Source of the DNA: Helicobacter sp. 13S00401-1
GTDB lineage: Bacteria > Campylobacterota > Campylobacteria > Campylobacterales > Helicobacteraceae
Direction of reading: 5' to 3'
Assembly: GCF_002272925.1 (NCBI RefSeq)
Contig: NZ_MLAR01000010.1
Location: forward strand, 1-62,544
Length of the DNA: 62,544 nt
The first letter of the stretch is position 1. Each line of letters begins with the position of its first letter. Below the pieces are notes generated by a model. It was not told the origin of the DNA. It saw only the letters and a list, made by a program, of their open reading frames with translations, and did not search any database. The position numbers and the translations under genes are program-made. This document shows, one piece after another, positions 26,596-35,686 of the stretch.

Positions 26596-27420
26596 ATGAT
26601 ACTTATGAGCGGACCTTGCGTCATAGAAAGCCTAGATCAGCTAAGAAAGATAGCTGAAGGTTTAAGGCCTGTTGCAGAAAATGAAAACATAGACTTTTAC
26701 TTTAAAGCAAGCTTTGATAAGGCTAATAGAACTAGTTTAGAAGCCTACCGTGGGCTAGGTATAGATGAGGGCTTAAAGATGCTTTCAACTATAAAAAAAG
26801 AGTTTGGTTATAAGATAATAACTGATATACATGAAAGAGAGCAGGCTAAGGCTTTAAGTGAAGTAGTAGACATCATACAAATACCAGCTTTTTTATGCCG
26901 CCAAACTGACTTGATAGTTGAAGTAGCTAAGACAAAATGTATAGTTAATATTAAAAAGGGACAGTTTATGAACCCTGTTGATATGAAGTATGGCGTCTTA
27001 AAAGCACTTAAAACTAGAGATCCTAAGATAACAGAGGCTAACTTTGAAGATAGCAAAAAACATGGAATCTGGCTTACTGAAAGAGGTAACTCCTTTGGCT
27101 ATGGAGCTTTGGTAGTAGATATGAGATCTCTTATCATCATGCGAGATTTTGCACCAACTATCTTTGATGCAACCCATAGTGTGCAAGCTCCAGGTGCACT
27201 AGGCGGTAAAAGTGGAGGAGATAGCAAGTTTGCGCCCATCCTAGCGCGTGGGGCTGCTGCTGTTGGGGTTGATGGCTTTTTTATGGAAACCCACTATGAC
27301 CCAGAGCATGCACTAAGTGATGGACCAAACATGATCCCAACTAAAGATATGGAATCTTTAATCCTAACTTTGATTAGAATACAAAATCAAATCCCGCATG
27401 CCTTTAGAAGCAGGCTTTAA
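26596..27420 (+). CDS. kdsA: Kdo-8-phosphate synthase
   Basis: Condenses phosphoenolpyruvate with arabinose-5-phosphate to make Kdo-8-phosphate for LPS. The 274-residue protein has SGPCVIES at the start, [12 protein letters not shown] (near residue 35), [11 protein letters not shown] (near 96-106; the Cys is the metal ligand of the metal-dependent class), [12 protein letters not shown] and [10 protein letters not shown] (near 191). The start has AAGGAT upstream; a second ATG three codons later is possible. The N-terminus is shorter than in H. pylori by several residues. It begins a tight run kdsA-ribH-nusB-pyrF (gaps of 2-23 bases, then an overlap). Confidence 0.95.
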   Translation: MILMSGPCVIESLDQLRKIAEGLRPVAENENIDFYFKASFDKANRTSLEAYRGLGIDEGLKMLSTIKKEFGYKIITDIHEREQAKALSEVVDIIQIPAFLCRQTDLIVEVAKTKCIVNIKKGQFMNPVDMKYGVLKALKTRDPKITEANFEDSKKHGIWLTERGNSFGYGALVVDMRSLIIMRDFAPTIFDATHSVQAPGALGGKSGGDSKFAPILARGAAAVGVDGFFMETHYDPEHALSDGPNMIPTKDMESLILTLIRIQNQIPHAFRSRL

Positions 27421-27443
27421 TACTAAAAACTAAAAGGAAACGT

Positions 27444-27911
27444 ATGTTAATACAAGGAAAACTTCATCTAAAAGAAAGTGACAAGATAGCAATAATAGCT
27501 TCAAGGTTTAACTCCCTAGTCACAGATAAGCTTATAGAAGGCGCAAAAGATAGTTTTTTACGTCACGGTGGCACTGAGGCCAATCTTGATACTATCTTAG
27601 TGCCAGGTGCTTTTGAGTTGCCATTTTTACTTGATAGAGTACTAAGTAGTGGTAACTATGATGGGATATGCGTACTAGGGGCTATTATTAGAGGGGGCAC
27701 TCCTCACTTTGACTATGTAAGCGCTGAAGCTACAAAAGGCGTGGCAAATGTAACTTTAAAGTACGGTGGTGCAGTAAGTTTTGGAATCTTAACTACAGAT
27801 AACATAGATCAAGCACTAGATCGTGCTGGTCTTAAAGCTGGCAATAAAGGCTTTGAAGCAATGAGTGCTTTAATAGAGCTACTTGATCTTTATAAAAAAC
27901 TGGATATATAA
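27444..27911 (+). CDS. ribH: 6,7-dimethyl-8-ribityllumazine synthase
   Basis: Penultimate enzyme of riboflavin synthesis. The 155-residue length is standard. Blocks seen: [15 protein letters not shown] (near 20), [13 protein letters not shown] (near 54), [22 protein letters not shown] (near 81-102, with the catalytic His) and [18 protein letters not shown] (near 112). AAAAGGAAA precedes the start. It is two bases upstream of nusB, an arrangement also found in H. pylori. RibD is in this window at 55138. Confidence 0.95.
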   Translation: MLIQGKLHLKESDKIAIIASRFNSLVTDKLIEGAKDSFLRHGGTEANLDTILVPGAFELPFLLDRVLSSGNYDGICVLGAIIRGGTPHFDYVSAEATKGVANVTLKYGGAVSFGILTTDNIDQALDRAGLKAGNKGFEAMSALIELLDLYKKLDI

Positions 27912-27913
27912 GT

Positions 27914-29212
27914 ATGGCCACGCGCTTTCATGCAAGAGTATGTGTAGTCCAACTTCTCTACGCCCAAGAGCTGGAAAGTCTAGAGTTTGTAGAAAAGGCT
28001 GAAGACTACTTTGATAATCAAGGGATTAAAAATAAGCAAAGGGAGTTTGCAAACTCCCTTTTAAAAGGCATACTCTCCTCTCAAAGCGAGATAGACTTGC
28101 TAATAAGACACTTTTTAAAAGACTGGGACTTAGATAGGCTAGGTGTCTTAGAAAAGGCTATCTTAAGACTAGGGATTTATGAAGTGATTTTTACACAAAC
28201 AGATAATGCAGTAGTGATTAATGAATCTTTACAGCTTGTGCGTGAGTTTTATGATGATGAAGAAAAAACAAAAAATCTAATAAATGCCATCTTAGATTCT
28301 ATATCTAATGCTAACAAAGAAGACTTAGAAGGATTTAAAGCTACTCAGCTAGAGCTTTTAACTCAAAAAGAAAAAGAAGAAAGGTTAAAACTTCAAGCCT
28401 TAGAAAAAGAGTTACTTGCCAAAGAAGCTATAAAAAAAGATAGGGTTAGACGCAGACAAGATTCTAAACCTAGAGAGTTTAAAGATAGAGAGTTTAGAAC
28501 ACGAGATTCTAAGACGCGAGAGTTTAAGGATAGAGATTTTAAAACACGAGATTCTAAGACGCGAGAGTTTAAGGATAGAGATTTTAAAACACGAGATTCT
28601 AGAAAAGAAAGTTTTAAAGAAGGTGGATTTAAAAATAAAAAAGACTTTAGGGAAAATGATAACTCTAAGTTTAAAAAAGATGAAGATAAAAGGCCTAGAA
28701 GGGATTTTTCTCAAAGTAAAGAAGGATCTAAAGACAGACAAGATAAAAGAAGTTTTGGAGACTTCAAAGATAGAAGCTTTAAAAAAGAAGGTAATTTTAA
28801 AGACAAAAGAGACTTCAAAGATAAAGATAGCTTTAAAGATAAAAAAGATTTTGGGGATAGAGGCTTTAAAAAAGATAATACTGAAGGCTTTAAAAGAAGC
28901 TTTAAAAAAGAAGGTGATTTTAGAGGCAAAAAAGACTTTGGAGATAGAAAAGACCTTAAAGATAAAAGAGATTTCAAAGATAAAGATTATAAAAAAGATA
29001 CCTCTCAGTCTAGAGTTTTTAGGGCTAAAGGCTTTTCTAGTCTCTCTACAAAAACTACTACTTTTAAAGAATCTAATTTAAAAGAGACAAAAGATCACGC
29101 TAAATCTACAAACTTTAAAAAAGGAAGTACTAAAACTGATGAGAACAAAACTGTGCGTAGCCCTAGACCTACCAACCAAGGAAGAAAACCTAGCCCTAGC
29201 AAAAAGCCTTAA
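27914..29212 (+). CDS. nusB: Transcription antitermination factor NusB with a very long charged C-terminal tail
   Basis: Residues 1-137 are an ordinary NusB helical domain: ATRFHARVCVVQLLYAQELE, then FLKDWDLDRLGVLEKAILRL near 76 and TDNAVVINESLQLVREF near 97-113. NusB binds boxA RNA with NusE and aids rRNA antitermination. The family normally stops near 140 residues, but this frame continues for about 290 more. Residues 138-180 look like a charged helix (LLTQKEKEERLKLQALEKEL), followed by an intrinsically disordered stretch of Lys, Arg, Asp, Ser and regularly spaced Phe (FKDRDFKTRDSK repeats, later DFKDKKDFGDRGF). There is no stop or frameshift between the two parts. The last 74 bases overlap pyrF in another frame. 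The tail's function is not known; RNA binding is a guess. Confidence 0.88.
   Translation: MATRFHARVCVVQLLYAQELESLEFVEKAEDYFDNQGIKNKQREFANSLLKGILSSQSEIDLLIRHFLKDWDLDRLGVLEKAILRLGIYEVIFTQTDNAVVINESLQLVREFYDDEEKTKNLINAILDSISNANKEDLEGFKATQLELLTQKEKEERLKLQALEKELLAKEAIKKDRVRRRQDSKPREFKDREFRTRDSKTREFKDRDFKTRDSKTREFKDRDFKTRDSRKESFKEGGFKNKKDFRENDNSKFKKDEDKRPRRDFSQSKEGSKDRQDKRSFGDFKDRSFKKEGNFKDKRDFKDKDSFKDKKDFGDRGFKKDNTEGFKRSFKKEGDFRGKKDFGDRKDLKDKRDFKDKDYKKDTSQSRVFRAKGFSSLSTKTTTFKESNLKETKDHAKSTNFKKGSTKTDENKTVRSPRPTNQGRKPSPSKKP
28499..28602 (+). repeat. 45-bp tandem repeat inside nusB
   Basis: Two identical 45-base units (28499-28543 and 28544-28588) plus 14 bases of a third. Each unit encodes 15 residues, so gain or loss would keep the frame. 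Confidence 0.85.
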
Positions 29213-29834
29213 GCCCCTAGAAGGTATCACCTTAAAAGTAGGTTTAAGAAGTTTTATAAGGGATGGCAAGGACTTTGTTAAAGCCTTAAAAGACCTAGGA
29301 TTTAGTATATTTTTAGATTTAAAACTTTATGACATACCTAATACTATGAATGATGCTTTAAAAGAGTGTATAAAGCTAGACATAGACTTTTTAAGCGTGC
29401 ATGCAAGCAGTGGTAAAGTTGCGCTAAATCTACTAACTAACACTATTAAAGAGCAAAAAAGTAAGCTTAGTCTAGTATCTATTAGCATACTTACTAGCTT
29501 TGATGAAAGAGGTTGCTTTGAGATTTACAATAAAGATATAAAGCAAAGTGTTAGCACTCTTGCCTTGCTTACTAAAGAGTGTGATGTACCAGCTATTGTA
29601 TGTTCACCTCATGAGATAGAGTTAGTTAAAGAGAGGGCCTCTGGGCTTTTTATCATAACTCCAGGCATAAGACTCCAAAACTCTAGTGAGACTAAAGATG
29701 ATCAAAAAAGAGTACTAACTCCTTTAAACGCAAAAAGACTAGGCAGTGATATGATAGTAGTTGGAAGACCTATATATAAAGCAAAACATCCTATAGAAGT
29801 AGCAAGCCAGATATTAAAAGATCTAAGTTTATAA
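29139..29834 (+). CDS. pyrF: Orotidine-5'-phosphate decarboxylase
   Basis: Last step of UMP synthesis. The 231-residue protein opens with LCVALDLPTKEENLALA. It has the catalytic Lys/Asp cluster in FLDLKLYDIPNTM (near residue 59-71), SVHASSG (near 87-93) and the phosphate loop IVVGRPIYKAKHP (near 206-218). The ATG at 29139 fits homologues and has AAGGAAG upstream, even though this places its first 74 bases inside the nusB tail (frame offset +1). Last gene of the kdsA-ribH-nusB-pyrF run. Confidence 0.94.
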   Translation: MRTKLCVALDLPTKEENLALAKSLKPLEGITLKVGLRSFIRDGKDFVKALKDLGFSIFLDLKLYDIPNTMNDALKECIKLDIDFLSVHASSGKVALNLLTNTIKEQKSKLSLVSISILTSFDERGCFEIYNKDIKQSVSTLALLTKECDVPAIVCSPHEIELVKERASGLFIITPGIRLQNSSETKDDQKRVLTPLNAKRLGSDMIVVGRPIYKAKHPIEVASQILKDLSL

Positions 29835-29930
29835 AGATCTAAAGTTATATTACTTGTATCATAAAGGCTTTTAGTGCCTTATAAGACCTTACTTACATTA
29901 CTTTCTTAGTGCATATTATTTTCTTGCTTG

Positions 29931-29955
29931 AAACACTAAAAACACTAAGCAAGAA
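29931..29955 (+). terminator. Hairpin downstream of pyrF
   Basis: Stem of 9 bp (29931-29939 with 29947-29955), about 100 bases after the pyrF stop, without a clear T-run. The remaining sequence between 29835 and 30063 shows nothing else. Confidence 0.35.
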
Positions 29956-30063
29956 AGCTTATCTCCTTCTTAAATATATAACAAAACCACAAAGCAAAAA
30001 AAGCCTACAAAAAAGACTTTTAAAATAGTATGATAGTGGCTAACACATCAAAAAGGTTTAATA

Positions 30064-31011
30064 ATGAGTTTCACATTTACCATACAAAACAAAAAGTCCA
30101 TGAAAGAAAACTCTATGACACTAGAAGATGTCTTGCTACTAGTTGATGATATACAAGCCTTTAATCTAGAGGTTCAAGATGATGAAGATGAAGATGATGA
30201 AGAAGATAGATTATTTGAGCCTTTAAGCAACTTTGAGTTTTTACTTGTAGGAAGGGAAGGAGAAAGCGCTAGAGGCTTTGAAGTCTCTTTTGAAAAAGAA
30301 CTTAGAGCTTATGTAGTTAGATTTATGAGTCCTTGTAGCTTAAAAGACTGGGAGCTAGGCTTAGAGTTTATAAAACAACTCGCCATAGAATGTGACTCAA
30401 GAGTAAAAGATGCACAAGGTAATATCTACCTTGCTTCAAACATAGACTATGACTATAAGGAGAATATAGAATCTGGCATAAAAGCTATGGCAGAGCAAGC
30501 TAAAAATCATACCTGCACAATATATGGCATACATCATCCTATGAGTTTTAATAAGGCTATGTTTGAAGACTTATTATCTTCTATAGACATGGCTGAAGCT
30601 TTTAGCACTCTAATAACTAATCATCAAAATATAGATGCCTACTTTGCTAAACAACAATTTTTTAGCATCAAAAGATCTGAAGAAGATGAAGATAGGCTTA
30701 AAGAAGATGATGAGATACTTGGAGTTTACACCCTAACTCAAAGTTTACCCACCATACTACCTTACACTCCAAAAGTAGAGTATGAAGAATCCTTATTTGT
30801 CGAACAAGATAATATCAGCAAGTGGGAGATAGGGCTAGTAGTTTGCAATGGAGATGAAGATGACTATGAAAGTTATGAGACCTTAGAGTACTTACCCTAT
30901 CCTACTTTTATAGAAAAACTTCCTAAAGAAAAGTATCACTTTATAGATGCTAGCTATATACTAGTTAAAGCCATGAGTAGAAGTGATTTAGAAGATTTGC
31001 TGACAAAGTAG
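30064..31011 (+). CDS. Acidic protein of unknown function
   Basis: A 315-residue soluble, acidic protein without signal peptide or membrane segment. It begins FTFTIQNKKSMKENSMTLEDVLLL. A stretch of nearly pure Asp/Glu lies at residues 40-50 and another at about 204-219. The pattern of a short beta start, acidic insertions and an alpha/beta body loosely recalls DUF4299 proteins of Gram-positive bacteria, but I am not sure of this. AAAAGGTT precedes the start. It stands alone, between pyrF and repeat copy B, and codon use is like its neighbours. The open frame and codon bias support a real gene. Confidence 0.72.
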   Translation: MSFTFTIQNKKSMKENSMTLEDVLLLVDDIQAFNLEVQDDEDEDDEEDRLFEPLSNFEFLLVGREGESARGFEVSFEKELRAYVVRFMSPCSLKDWELGLEFIKQLAIECDSRVKDAQGNIYLASNIDYDYKENIESGIKAMAEQAKNHTCTIYGIHHPMSFNKAMFEDLLSSIDMAEAFSTLITNHQNIDAYFAKQQFFSIKRSEEDEDRLKEDDEILGVYTLTQSLPTILPYTPKVEYEESLFVEQDNISKWEIGLVVCNGDEDDYESYETLEYLPYPTFIEKLPKEKYHFIDASYILVKAMSRSDLEDLLTK

Positions 31012-31090
31012 TGAAAAAATATAGAATCTAAAAAAGCTAGATTCTATAAAAGCTATCGTATTTAATATGCAGTTATTTATAGAGGCAACA

Positions 31091-31442
31091 AAGTTTCTAA
31101 TAATCATAGTTTTTTAAGCTGATGGCATTCTTATTTTGTTTCGTGCTGATAAAAATCACAAAAAAACTAAGCAGTAGTGCTTACGCGTGATTCTTACTAG
31201 AAACGAAAATGTGCCAAGGCCCTCCCCCCCCCCCCCTTGGCTCACGCCAAAAAAGGCTTTCTTTAAAAGAAAACCCTAGTTGCTTATAACAACTAGTACT
31301 AGTTTCAAGGAAACTTACGTTTTCAAGGAAGCTTCGCTTTGGTTATAAAGAAAATATATAAATCATAAACAGTGCGAAAAAGAAAGTGTTGTAATAGATA
31401 TCTAATCAAGATTACAAAAAAAAGTAATACTGCCTATGCTAT
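31091..31442 (+). repeat. Dispersed structured element, copy B
   Basis: Shares with copy C about 85% identity over its first 68 bases (by eye), ending GTTTCGTGCTG. Paired blocks: GTTTC 31138-31142 with GAAAC 31200-31204; AATCAC 31154-31159 with GTGATT 31187-31192; and an inner hairpin AAGCA/TGCTT at 31169-31182. Then comes a hairpin GCCAAGG/CCTTGGC (31213-31219 with 31235-31241) whose loop is almost all C, then CTAGTTG/CAACTAG near 31277-31298. Two 17-base units of the TTTCAAGGAA type follow near 31303-31337. The terminator block of A and C is missing. The 3' flank (GAAAAAGAAAGTGTTG, AGTAATACTGCCTAT) is kept and ends at the glyQ stop. Confidence 0.75.
31224..31236 (+). repeat. C13 homopolymer in a hairpin loop of copy B
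   Basis: Thirteen C, preceded by CCCT. It fills the loop of the GCCAAGG/CCTTGGC hairpin. A mononucleotide run of this length should be length-variable. Confidence 0.85.
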
Positions 31443-31448
31443 AACGAT

Positions 31449-32339
31449 CTAAAAAGCTTTTAAGGCTCTAAGATCAGCTAGTCTTTGCAATCTTGCAGGT
31501 TCTTTTGCCTTATAAAGTGTTGCACACTCTTTTGCTAACTCGCGTATACGCAAGATAAACTCTTGTCTTTGAGCTATAGAGATAGCCTTTCTTGCATCAA
31601 GTATGTTAAAGATGTGAGAACTTAAAACTGTGTAGTCATAAGCTGGCAGAGGCAGCTCATGCTTTAAGCAGTTTCTAGCCTCTCCATGAAGACCATCTAA
31701 AGTGGTAAACAAAAACTTAGTATCAGCTATCTCAAAGTTATAAACTGACTGTTCATACTCATTTTGCAAGTGCACATCTGCGTAAGTAAACTTTTCATTC
31801 CACTTTATATCAAAGATAGATTCCACACCTTGTATATACATAGCAAGGCGCTCTATGCCATAGGTTAACTCAACACTTACACTCTCACAAGCAAGCCCTC
31901 CAACTTGCTGAAAGTAAGTAAACTGCGTTACTTCCATGCCATCTAACCACACTTCCCAGCCTAGTCCCCACGCTCCTAAGGTTGGGCTTTCCCAGTTGTC
32001 TTCAACAAAACGTATATCATGGCGTGCTACATCAAGCCCTAAAGCTTTTAAGCTATCAAGATAGATCTCTTGTATATTTTCCGGACTTGGCTTTATTAAA
32101 GCTTGAAACTGATAGTAGCTTCCTAGGCGGTTTGGATTTTGCCCATAGCGTCCATCACTTGGACGACGAGAAGGCGCTACATAGGCTACACTCCATGGGT
32201 CTTTATCAAGACTTCTTAAAAGCGTTGCTGGATGAAAAGTGCCCGCTCCTGCTGGCATATCATAAGGCTGAAGGATAACGCAACCGTTTTTTGCATAAAA
32301 GCTTTGTAAAGTAAGTATGATTTCAGAAAATGTAAGCAT
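31449..32339 (-). CDS. glyQ: Glycyl-tRNA synthetase alpha subunit
   Basis: Catalytic subunit of the bacterial alpha2-beta2 glycyl-tRNA synthetase. The 296-residue chain carries the class II core: [20 protein letters not shown] at the start, [14 protein letters not shown] (near 31), [26 protein letters not shown] (near 121-146) and [13 protein letters not shown] near 73. The beta-subunit gene glyS is not in the window, so the two subunits are unlinked here. Divergent from thiG with a 111-base gap. Its stop is immediately next to repeat copy B. Confidence 0.96.
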   Translation of the reverse strand: MLTFSEIILTLQSFYAKNGCVILQPYDMPAGAGTFHPATLLRSLDKDPWSVAYVAPSRRPSDGRYGQNPNRLGSYYQFQALIKPSPENIQEIYLDSLKALGLDVARHDIRFVEDNWESPTLGAWGLGWEVWLDGMEVTQFTYFQQVGGLACESVSVELTYGIERLAMYIQGVESIFDIKWNEKFTYADVHLQNEYEQSVYNFEIADTKFLFTTLDGLHGEARNCLKHELPLPAYDYTVLSSHIFNILDARKAISIAQRQEFILRIRELAKECATLYKAKEPARLQRLADLRALKAF

Positions 32340-32402
32340 GACTTAAGGACCTTGTAAAAAGATAAAAAATATTTAAAAATATTTTACAATATATTTAATA
32401 AG

Positions 32403-32411
32403 TGCTATAAA
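32403..32411 (+). promoter_or_regulatory. Probable extended -10 box for thiG
   Basis: TGCTATAAA (TG-N-TATAAA) about 40 bases before the thiG ATG. No TPP-riboswitch sequence was noticed in the leader. Confidence 0.4.
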
Positions 32412-32450
32412 GTATTAACTTATAAAAAACAAAGTAATAGGAAAAACAAC

Positions 32451-33224
32451 ATGTTAAAAATAGCAGATAAAAAATTTCAATCAAGACTAATAGTAGGCAG
32501 TGGTAAATATAAAGACTTTAATACAACCCTAGAAGCAACCCTTGCTAGTGAAGCAGAGATGATAACAGTAGCAGTTAGACGCATAAATATTTTAAATACT
32601 AATGAACCTAATTTAATGGAGTGCTTTAGAGGAACAAATATAACCTTTCTTCCAAACTCAGCAGGTTGCGTTACTGCTAAAGAGGCCATTAGCCTTTTTA
32701 GATTAGTGCGTGAAGGTATAGGGCTAGATTTTATAAAGCTTGAAGTTATAGGCGATACACATAAAACACTTTATCCAGACGTTATAGAAACACTAGAGGC
32801 TGCAAAAGTTTTAGCAAAAGATGGCTTTAAGATTCTATGTTATACAAATGATGACCCCATAATGGCAAAAAAGCTTGAAGATGCTGGGGTTGCTGCAGTT
32901 ATGCCTTTAGCTGCGCCTATTGGCTCAGGGCTTGGAATCCAAAACATTTATAACATCCACTTTATAAAAGAAGCAGTAAAAGTGCCTGTCATTGTAGATG
33001 CGGGCATTGGCTGTGCTAGTGATGCAAGCCGTGCTATGGAGTTAGGTGCTGATGGCGTGCTATCTAACTCTGCTATCGCCCTAGCTAAAGACCCTATACA
33101 AATGGCAGAGGCTTTAAAGCTAGCAGTGCGTGCTGGAAGACTAAGTTATGAGGCTGGTAGGATGGAGAAAAAAGCCTATGCAAGTGCTTCAAGCCCGCTA
33201 AATTTCATGCCTAATCTTGGTTAA
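32451..33224 (+). CDS. thiG: Thiazole synthase
   Basis: Builds the thiazole phosphate half of thiamine from deoxyxylulose phosphate, dehydroglycine and ThiS thiocarboxylate. The 257-residue TIM barrel has [13 protein letters not shown] at the start, the Schiff-base lysine region FIKLEVIGD (near residue 97) and [21 protein letters not shown]... (near 183-203), ending with [10 protein letters not shown]. The start has AATAGGAAA upstream. thiS, thiF and thiH are not next to it. It is followed after five bases by xerH, so the two, and hisD, form one probable transcript. Confidence 0.95.
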   Translation: MLKIADKKFQSRLIVGSGKYKDFNTTLEATLASEAEMITVAVRRINILNTNEPNLMECFRGTNITFLPNSAGCVTAKEAISLFRLVREGIGLDFIKLEVIGDTHKTLYPDVIETLEAAKVLAKDGFKILCYTNDDPIMAKKLEDAGVAAVMPLAAPIGSGLGIQNIYNIHFIKEAVKVPVIVDAGIGCASDASRAMELGADGVLSNSAIALAKDPIQMAEALKLAVRAGRLSYEAGRMEKKAYASASSPLNFMPNLG

Positions 33225-33229
33225 GTGAG

Positions 33230-34342
33230 ATGAACTATCCCCTAGACTTTAGTGATGACTTCTCTTGCTCTCTCCGCTTTTGGATAGAGCGCTTTTTATA
33301 CTACAAGCTAACTAGTCTAGCAAGTTATAAAGTTAAAGATAATGACTTATTTTTGCAAGCCTTACAAGGCATACAAAGTGGTGGCAAAAACAGCATAGAA
33401 AGGATAGTTGATATATGCCGTGAAGCTAGACTTGCTGGACTTTTAGGCATAACAACTTACATGGTGCCACTAAAAAAATTTTATGACTATTGCAAAAAAC
33501 TAAAACTTACGTCTATGGAAGATATAAATGAAGACTTAAGCCGTGAGTTTATGAGTATAACTGTAAGTAGGCTAAAACTAGCTAGTCAAAAAAACTACAG
33601 AACTGTGCTTTTAAACTTTCTTAAGTTTATAGAAGAAAACAATTATATAGATAAAGAAGCTAGTAAATTTCATCTTTTCCGCATAAAGCTAGATTCATCT
33701 CTTAAAAAATATCATGATGCCTTACCTGATCATTTAGATGATGTAGAGATAAGACGCTTTTTAGAATCTCTAGAAACCTATCAAAACAAGATAGAAAAAA
33801 ATGTGACAAGAGATAAACTTTTAGTTAAGATAATAATTTATAGTGGTGCTAGGATAAGTGAAGTTTTAGGTTTAAAGATAAATGACATCTTTGAAGAAGG
33901 AGAATACTTTAGATTAAACATCATAGGCAAGGGTAATAAAAATCGCATAGTCTACATGCAGTCCATACATATAAAAGAGCTACTTCACAGGTGGCTAGAA
34001 CTTAGGGCTAATATACCTAATAACAAAAAGTCCAAGCTTTTATTTATAACTGGTAGCACAAAGAATCTAAATGCAACCTATGCTTATAGAGTGGTTCAAA
34101 GTATACTCATTAATGCTGGCATAAGAAAACTTAAAAATGGCCCTCATATGCTGCGCCATAGCTTTGCTACACTGCTATATAAAAAAAGTAAGGATTTAAT
34201 CTTAGTGCAAGAAACACTAGGACATTCAAGTGTAGAGACAAGTAGAATCTACACACATTTTGATAGAGATAATCTAAAGTATGGAGCAGATCTTATAAAC
34301 CCAAAGTCCAAAAGACCTAAGAAGGATGTGAAAAATGATTAA
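33230..34342 (+). CDS. xerH: XerH tyrosine recombinase
   Basis: Chromosome-dimer resolvase of the single-recombinase type used in Campylobacterota, acting on a difH site. The 370-residue protein begins with FWIERFLYYKLTSLASYKVKD, like the family. Catalytic residues are visible: first Arg in YSGARISEVLGL (near residue 206), His-x-x-Arg in HMLRHSFATLLYKK (near 304-307), the second His in LGHSS (near 330) and the nucleophile Tyr in SRIYTHFDRD (near 340). It overlaps hisD by eight bases. No difH site was identified in the window. Confidence 0.92.
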   Translation: MNYPLDFSDDFSCSLRFWIERFLYYKLTSLASYKVKDNDLFLQALQGIQSGGKNSIERIVDICREARLAGLLGITTYMVPLKKFYDYCKKLKLTSMEDINEDLSREFMSITVSRLKLASQKNYRTVLLNFLKFIEENNYIDKEASKFHLFRIKLDSSLKKYHDALPDHLDDVEIRRFLESLETYQNKIEKNVTRDKLLVKIIIYSGARISEVLGLKINDIFEEGEYFRLNIIGKGNKNRIVYMQSIHIKELLHRWLELRANIPNNKKSKLLFITGSTKNLNATYAYRVVQSILINAGIRKLKNGPHMLRHSFATLLYKKSKDLILVQETLGHSSVETSRIYTHFDRDNLKYGADLINPKSKRPKKDVKND

Positions 34343-35651
34343 GATACTTGAAAGTAAGGAAGCTTCCTTTGAAGCTAACTTTAAAGAGATACTAAATAGA
34401 GCTAGCATGGATATGTATAACATCATCCCTAGCGTGCTTAAAACTTTGCAAGATATAAAAACTGCTAAGGATGAAAGTGTAGTTTTAAAACTAGTTAGTA
34501 GTTATGATTCTTGGAATCCAAAAAGTCTAGATGAACTAACTATTAGTCCTAATGATATGAAAGAAGCTTACAATAAACTAGATTCTAAAACTAAAAAGTC
34601 TTTAAAAGTAGCCTTTGATAGAATCTATAAATTCCACTCCATGCAAGTGCAAAATGGCTTTATCCACTATGAAGATAATGGCAACTTACTAGGGCAAAAT
34701 ATCAGAGCTGTTAAAAGAGCTGGGCTTTATATACCTGGTGGCAAGGCGGCTTATCCTAGCTCACTTTTAATGAACGCAGTGCCAGCTATAGTTGCAGGTG
34801 TAAAAGAGTTAGTAGTAACCTCCCCTGCGCCTGGTGGAGAGTTAAACCACACTCTTTTAGCTAGCATGCATATGTGTGATATAAAAGAGGCTTTTAAGAT
34901 TGGTGGTGTTGGCGCTATAGGCTTGATGGCTTATGGTACAAAGTCAAGCTCACTTGATATAAAAAGAGTAGATGTTATAACAGGTCCGGGTAATATCTAT
35001 GTAGCTACAGCTAAAAAGCTAGTATATGGCGATGTAAACATAGATATGATAGCAGGCCCTAGTGAGATAGGCATCATCGCAGATGAGAGTGCTAATCCTA
35101 AAATCCTAGCTACTGACTTACTTTCTCAAGCTGAACATGATGAGTTAGCTAGCTCTTTTCTTATAACCCCAAGCCTAAATTTAGCAAAGGATACTCAAAA
35201 AGAAATAGATGAGATTTTAAAAACGCTTCCTAGAAAGCCTATAGCTTCAAAAAGTATAGATTTAAGAGGGGCTATCATAGTTACAAAAGACATAAAAGAG
35301 TGCATAGCTTTAATGGATGAGATAGCACCAGAGCACTTAGAAGTTTGTGTAAATGACCCTATGAGCTTGCTACCTTTTATACAAAATGCTGGGGCTATAT
35401 TTATAGGGCATAATACAAGTGAAGCCATAGGCGACTACTTAGCCGGGCCTAATCACACTTTGCCAACAGGAGGCAGTGCGCGCTTTTTCTCACCTCTTAG
35501 CGTAGAAAACTTTTATAAGAAAACTTCTCTTATATCTTTTAGTAAAGAAGGTTTAAAAGAAGTAGGACAAGACTGTATAGTATTAGCACAAAATGAAGGT
35601 TTAGAGGCACATGCCTTAAGTGTAAGTGAACGCTTAAGACTTATGAAGTAA
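34335..35651 (+). CDS. hisD: Histidinol dehydrogenase
   Basis: Zinc enzyme that oxidises histidinol twice to histidine, the last step of the pathway. The 438-residue protein has GLYIPGGKAAYPSSLLMNAVPA (near residue 133), GPGNIYVATAKK (near 217), the zinc/catalytic segments QAEHDELASS (near 262) and PEHLEVCV (near 334), and GPNHTLPTGGSARFFSPL near 375. No other histidine gene is in the window. The start overlaps xerH, an unusual partner, so the coupling is probably accidental to genome compaction. H. pylori lacks hisD. Confidence 0.96.
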   Translation: MIKILESKEASFEANFKEILNRASMDMYNIIPSVLKTLQDIKTAKDESVVLKLVSSYDSWNPKSLDELTISPNDMKEAYNKLDSKTKKSLKVAFDRIYKFHSMQVQNGFIHYEDNGNLLGQNIRAVKRAGLYIPGGKAAYPSSLLMNAVPAIVAGVKELVVTSPAPGGELNHTLLASMHMCDIKEAFKIGGVGAIGLMAYGTKSSSLDIKRVDVITGPGNIYVATAKKLVYGDVNIDMIAGPSEIGIIADESANPKILATDLLSQAEHDELASSFLITPSLNLAKDTQKEIDEILKTLPRKPIASKSIDLRGAIIVTKDIKECIALMDEIAPEHLEVCVNDPMSLLPFIQNAGAIFIGHNTSEAIGDYLAGPNHTLPTGGSARFFSPLSVENFYKKTSLISFSKEGLKEVGQDCIVLAQNEGLEAHALSVSERLRLMK

Positions 35652-35686
35652 ACTAACATTAACTAAATATATTCAAGGAGACAAAT

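Noticed and set aside
28499-28602. CRISPR or satellite array
   Set aside because: The 45-base units lie in frame within the nusB coding sequence and have no spacers.
28412-28977. Long frames on the other frames and strand of the nusB tail
   Set aside because: They are by-products of the repetitive Lys/Asp/Phe codons; the NusB frame is continuous with a genuine domain.
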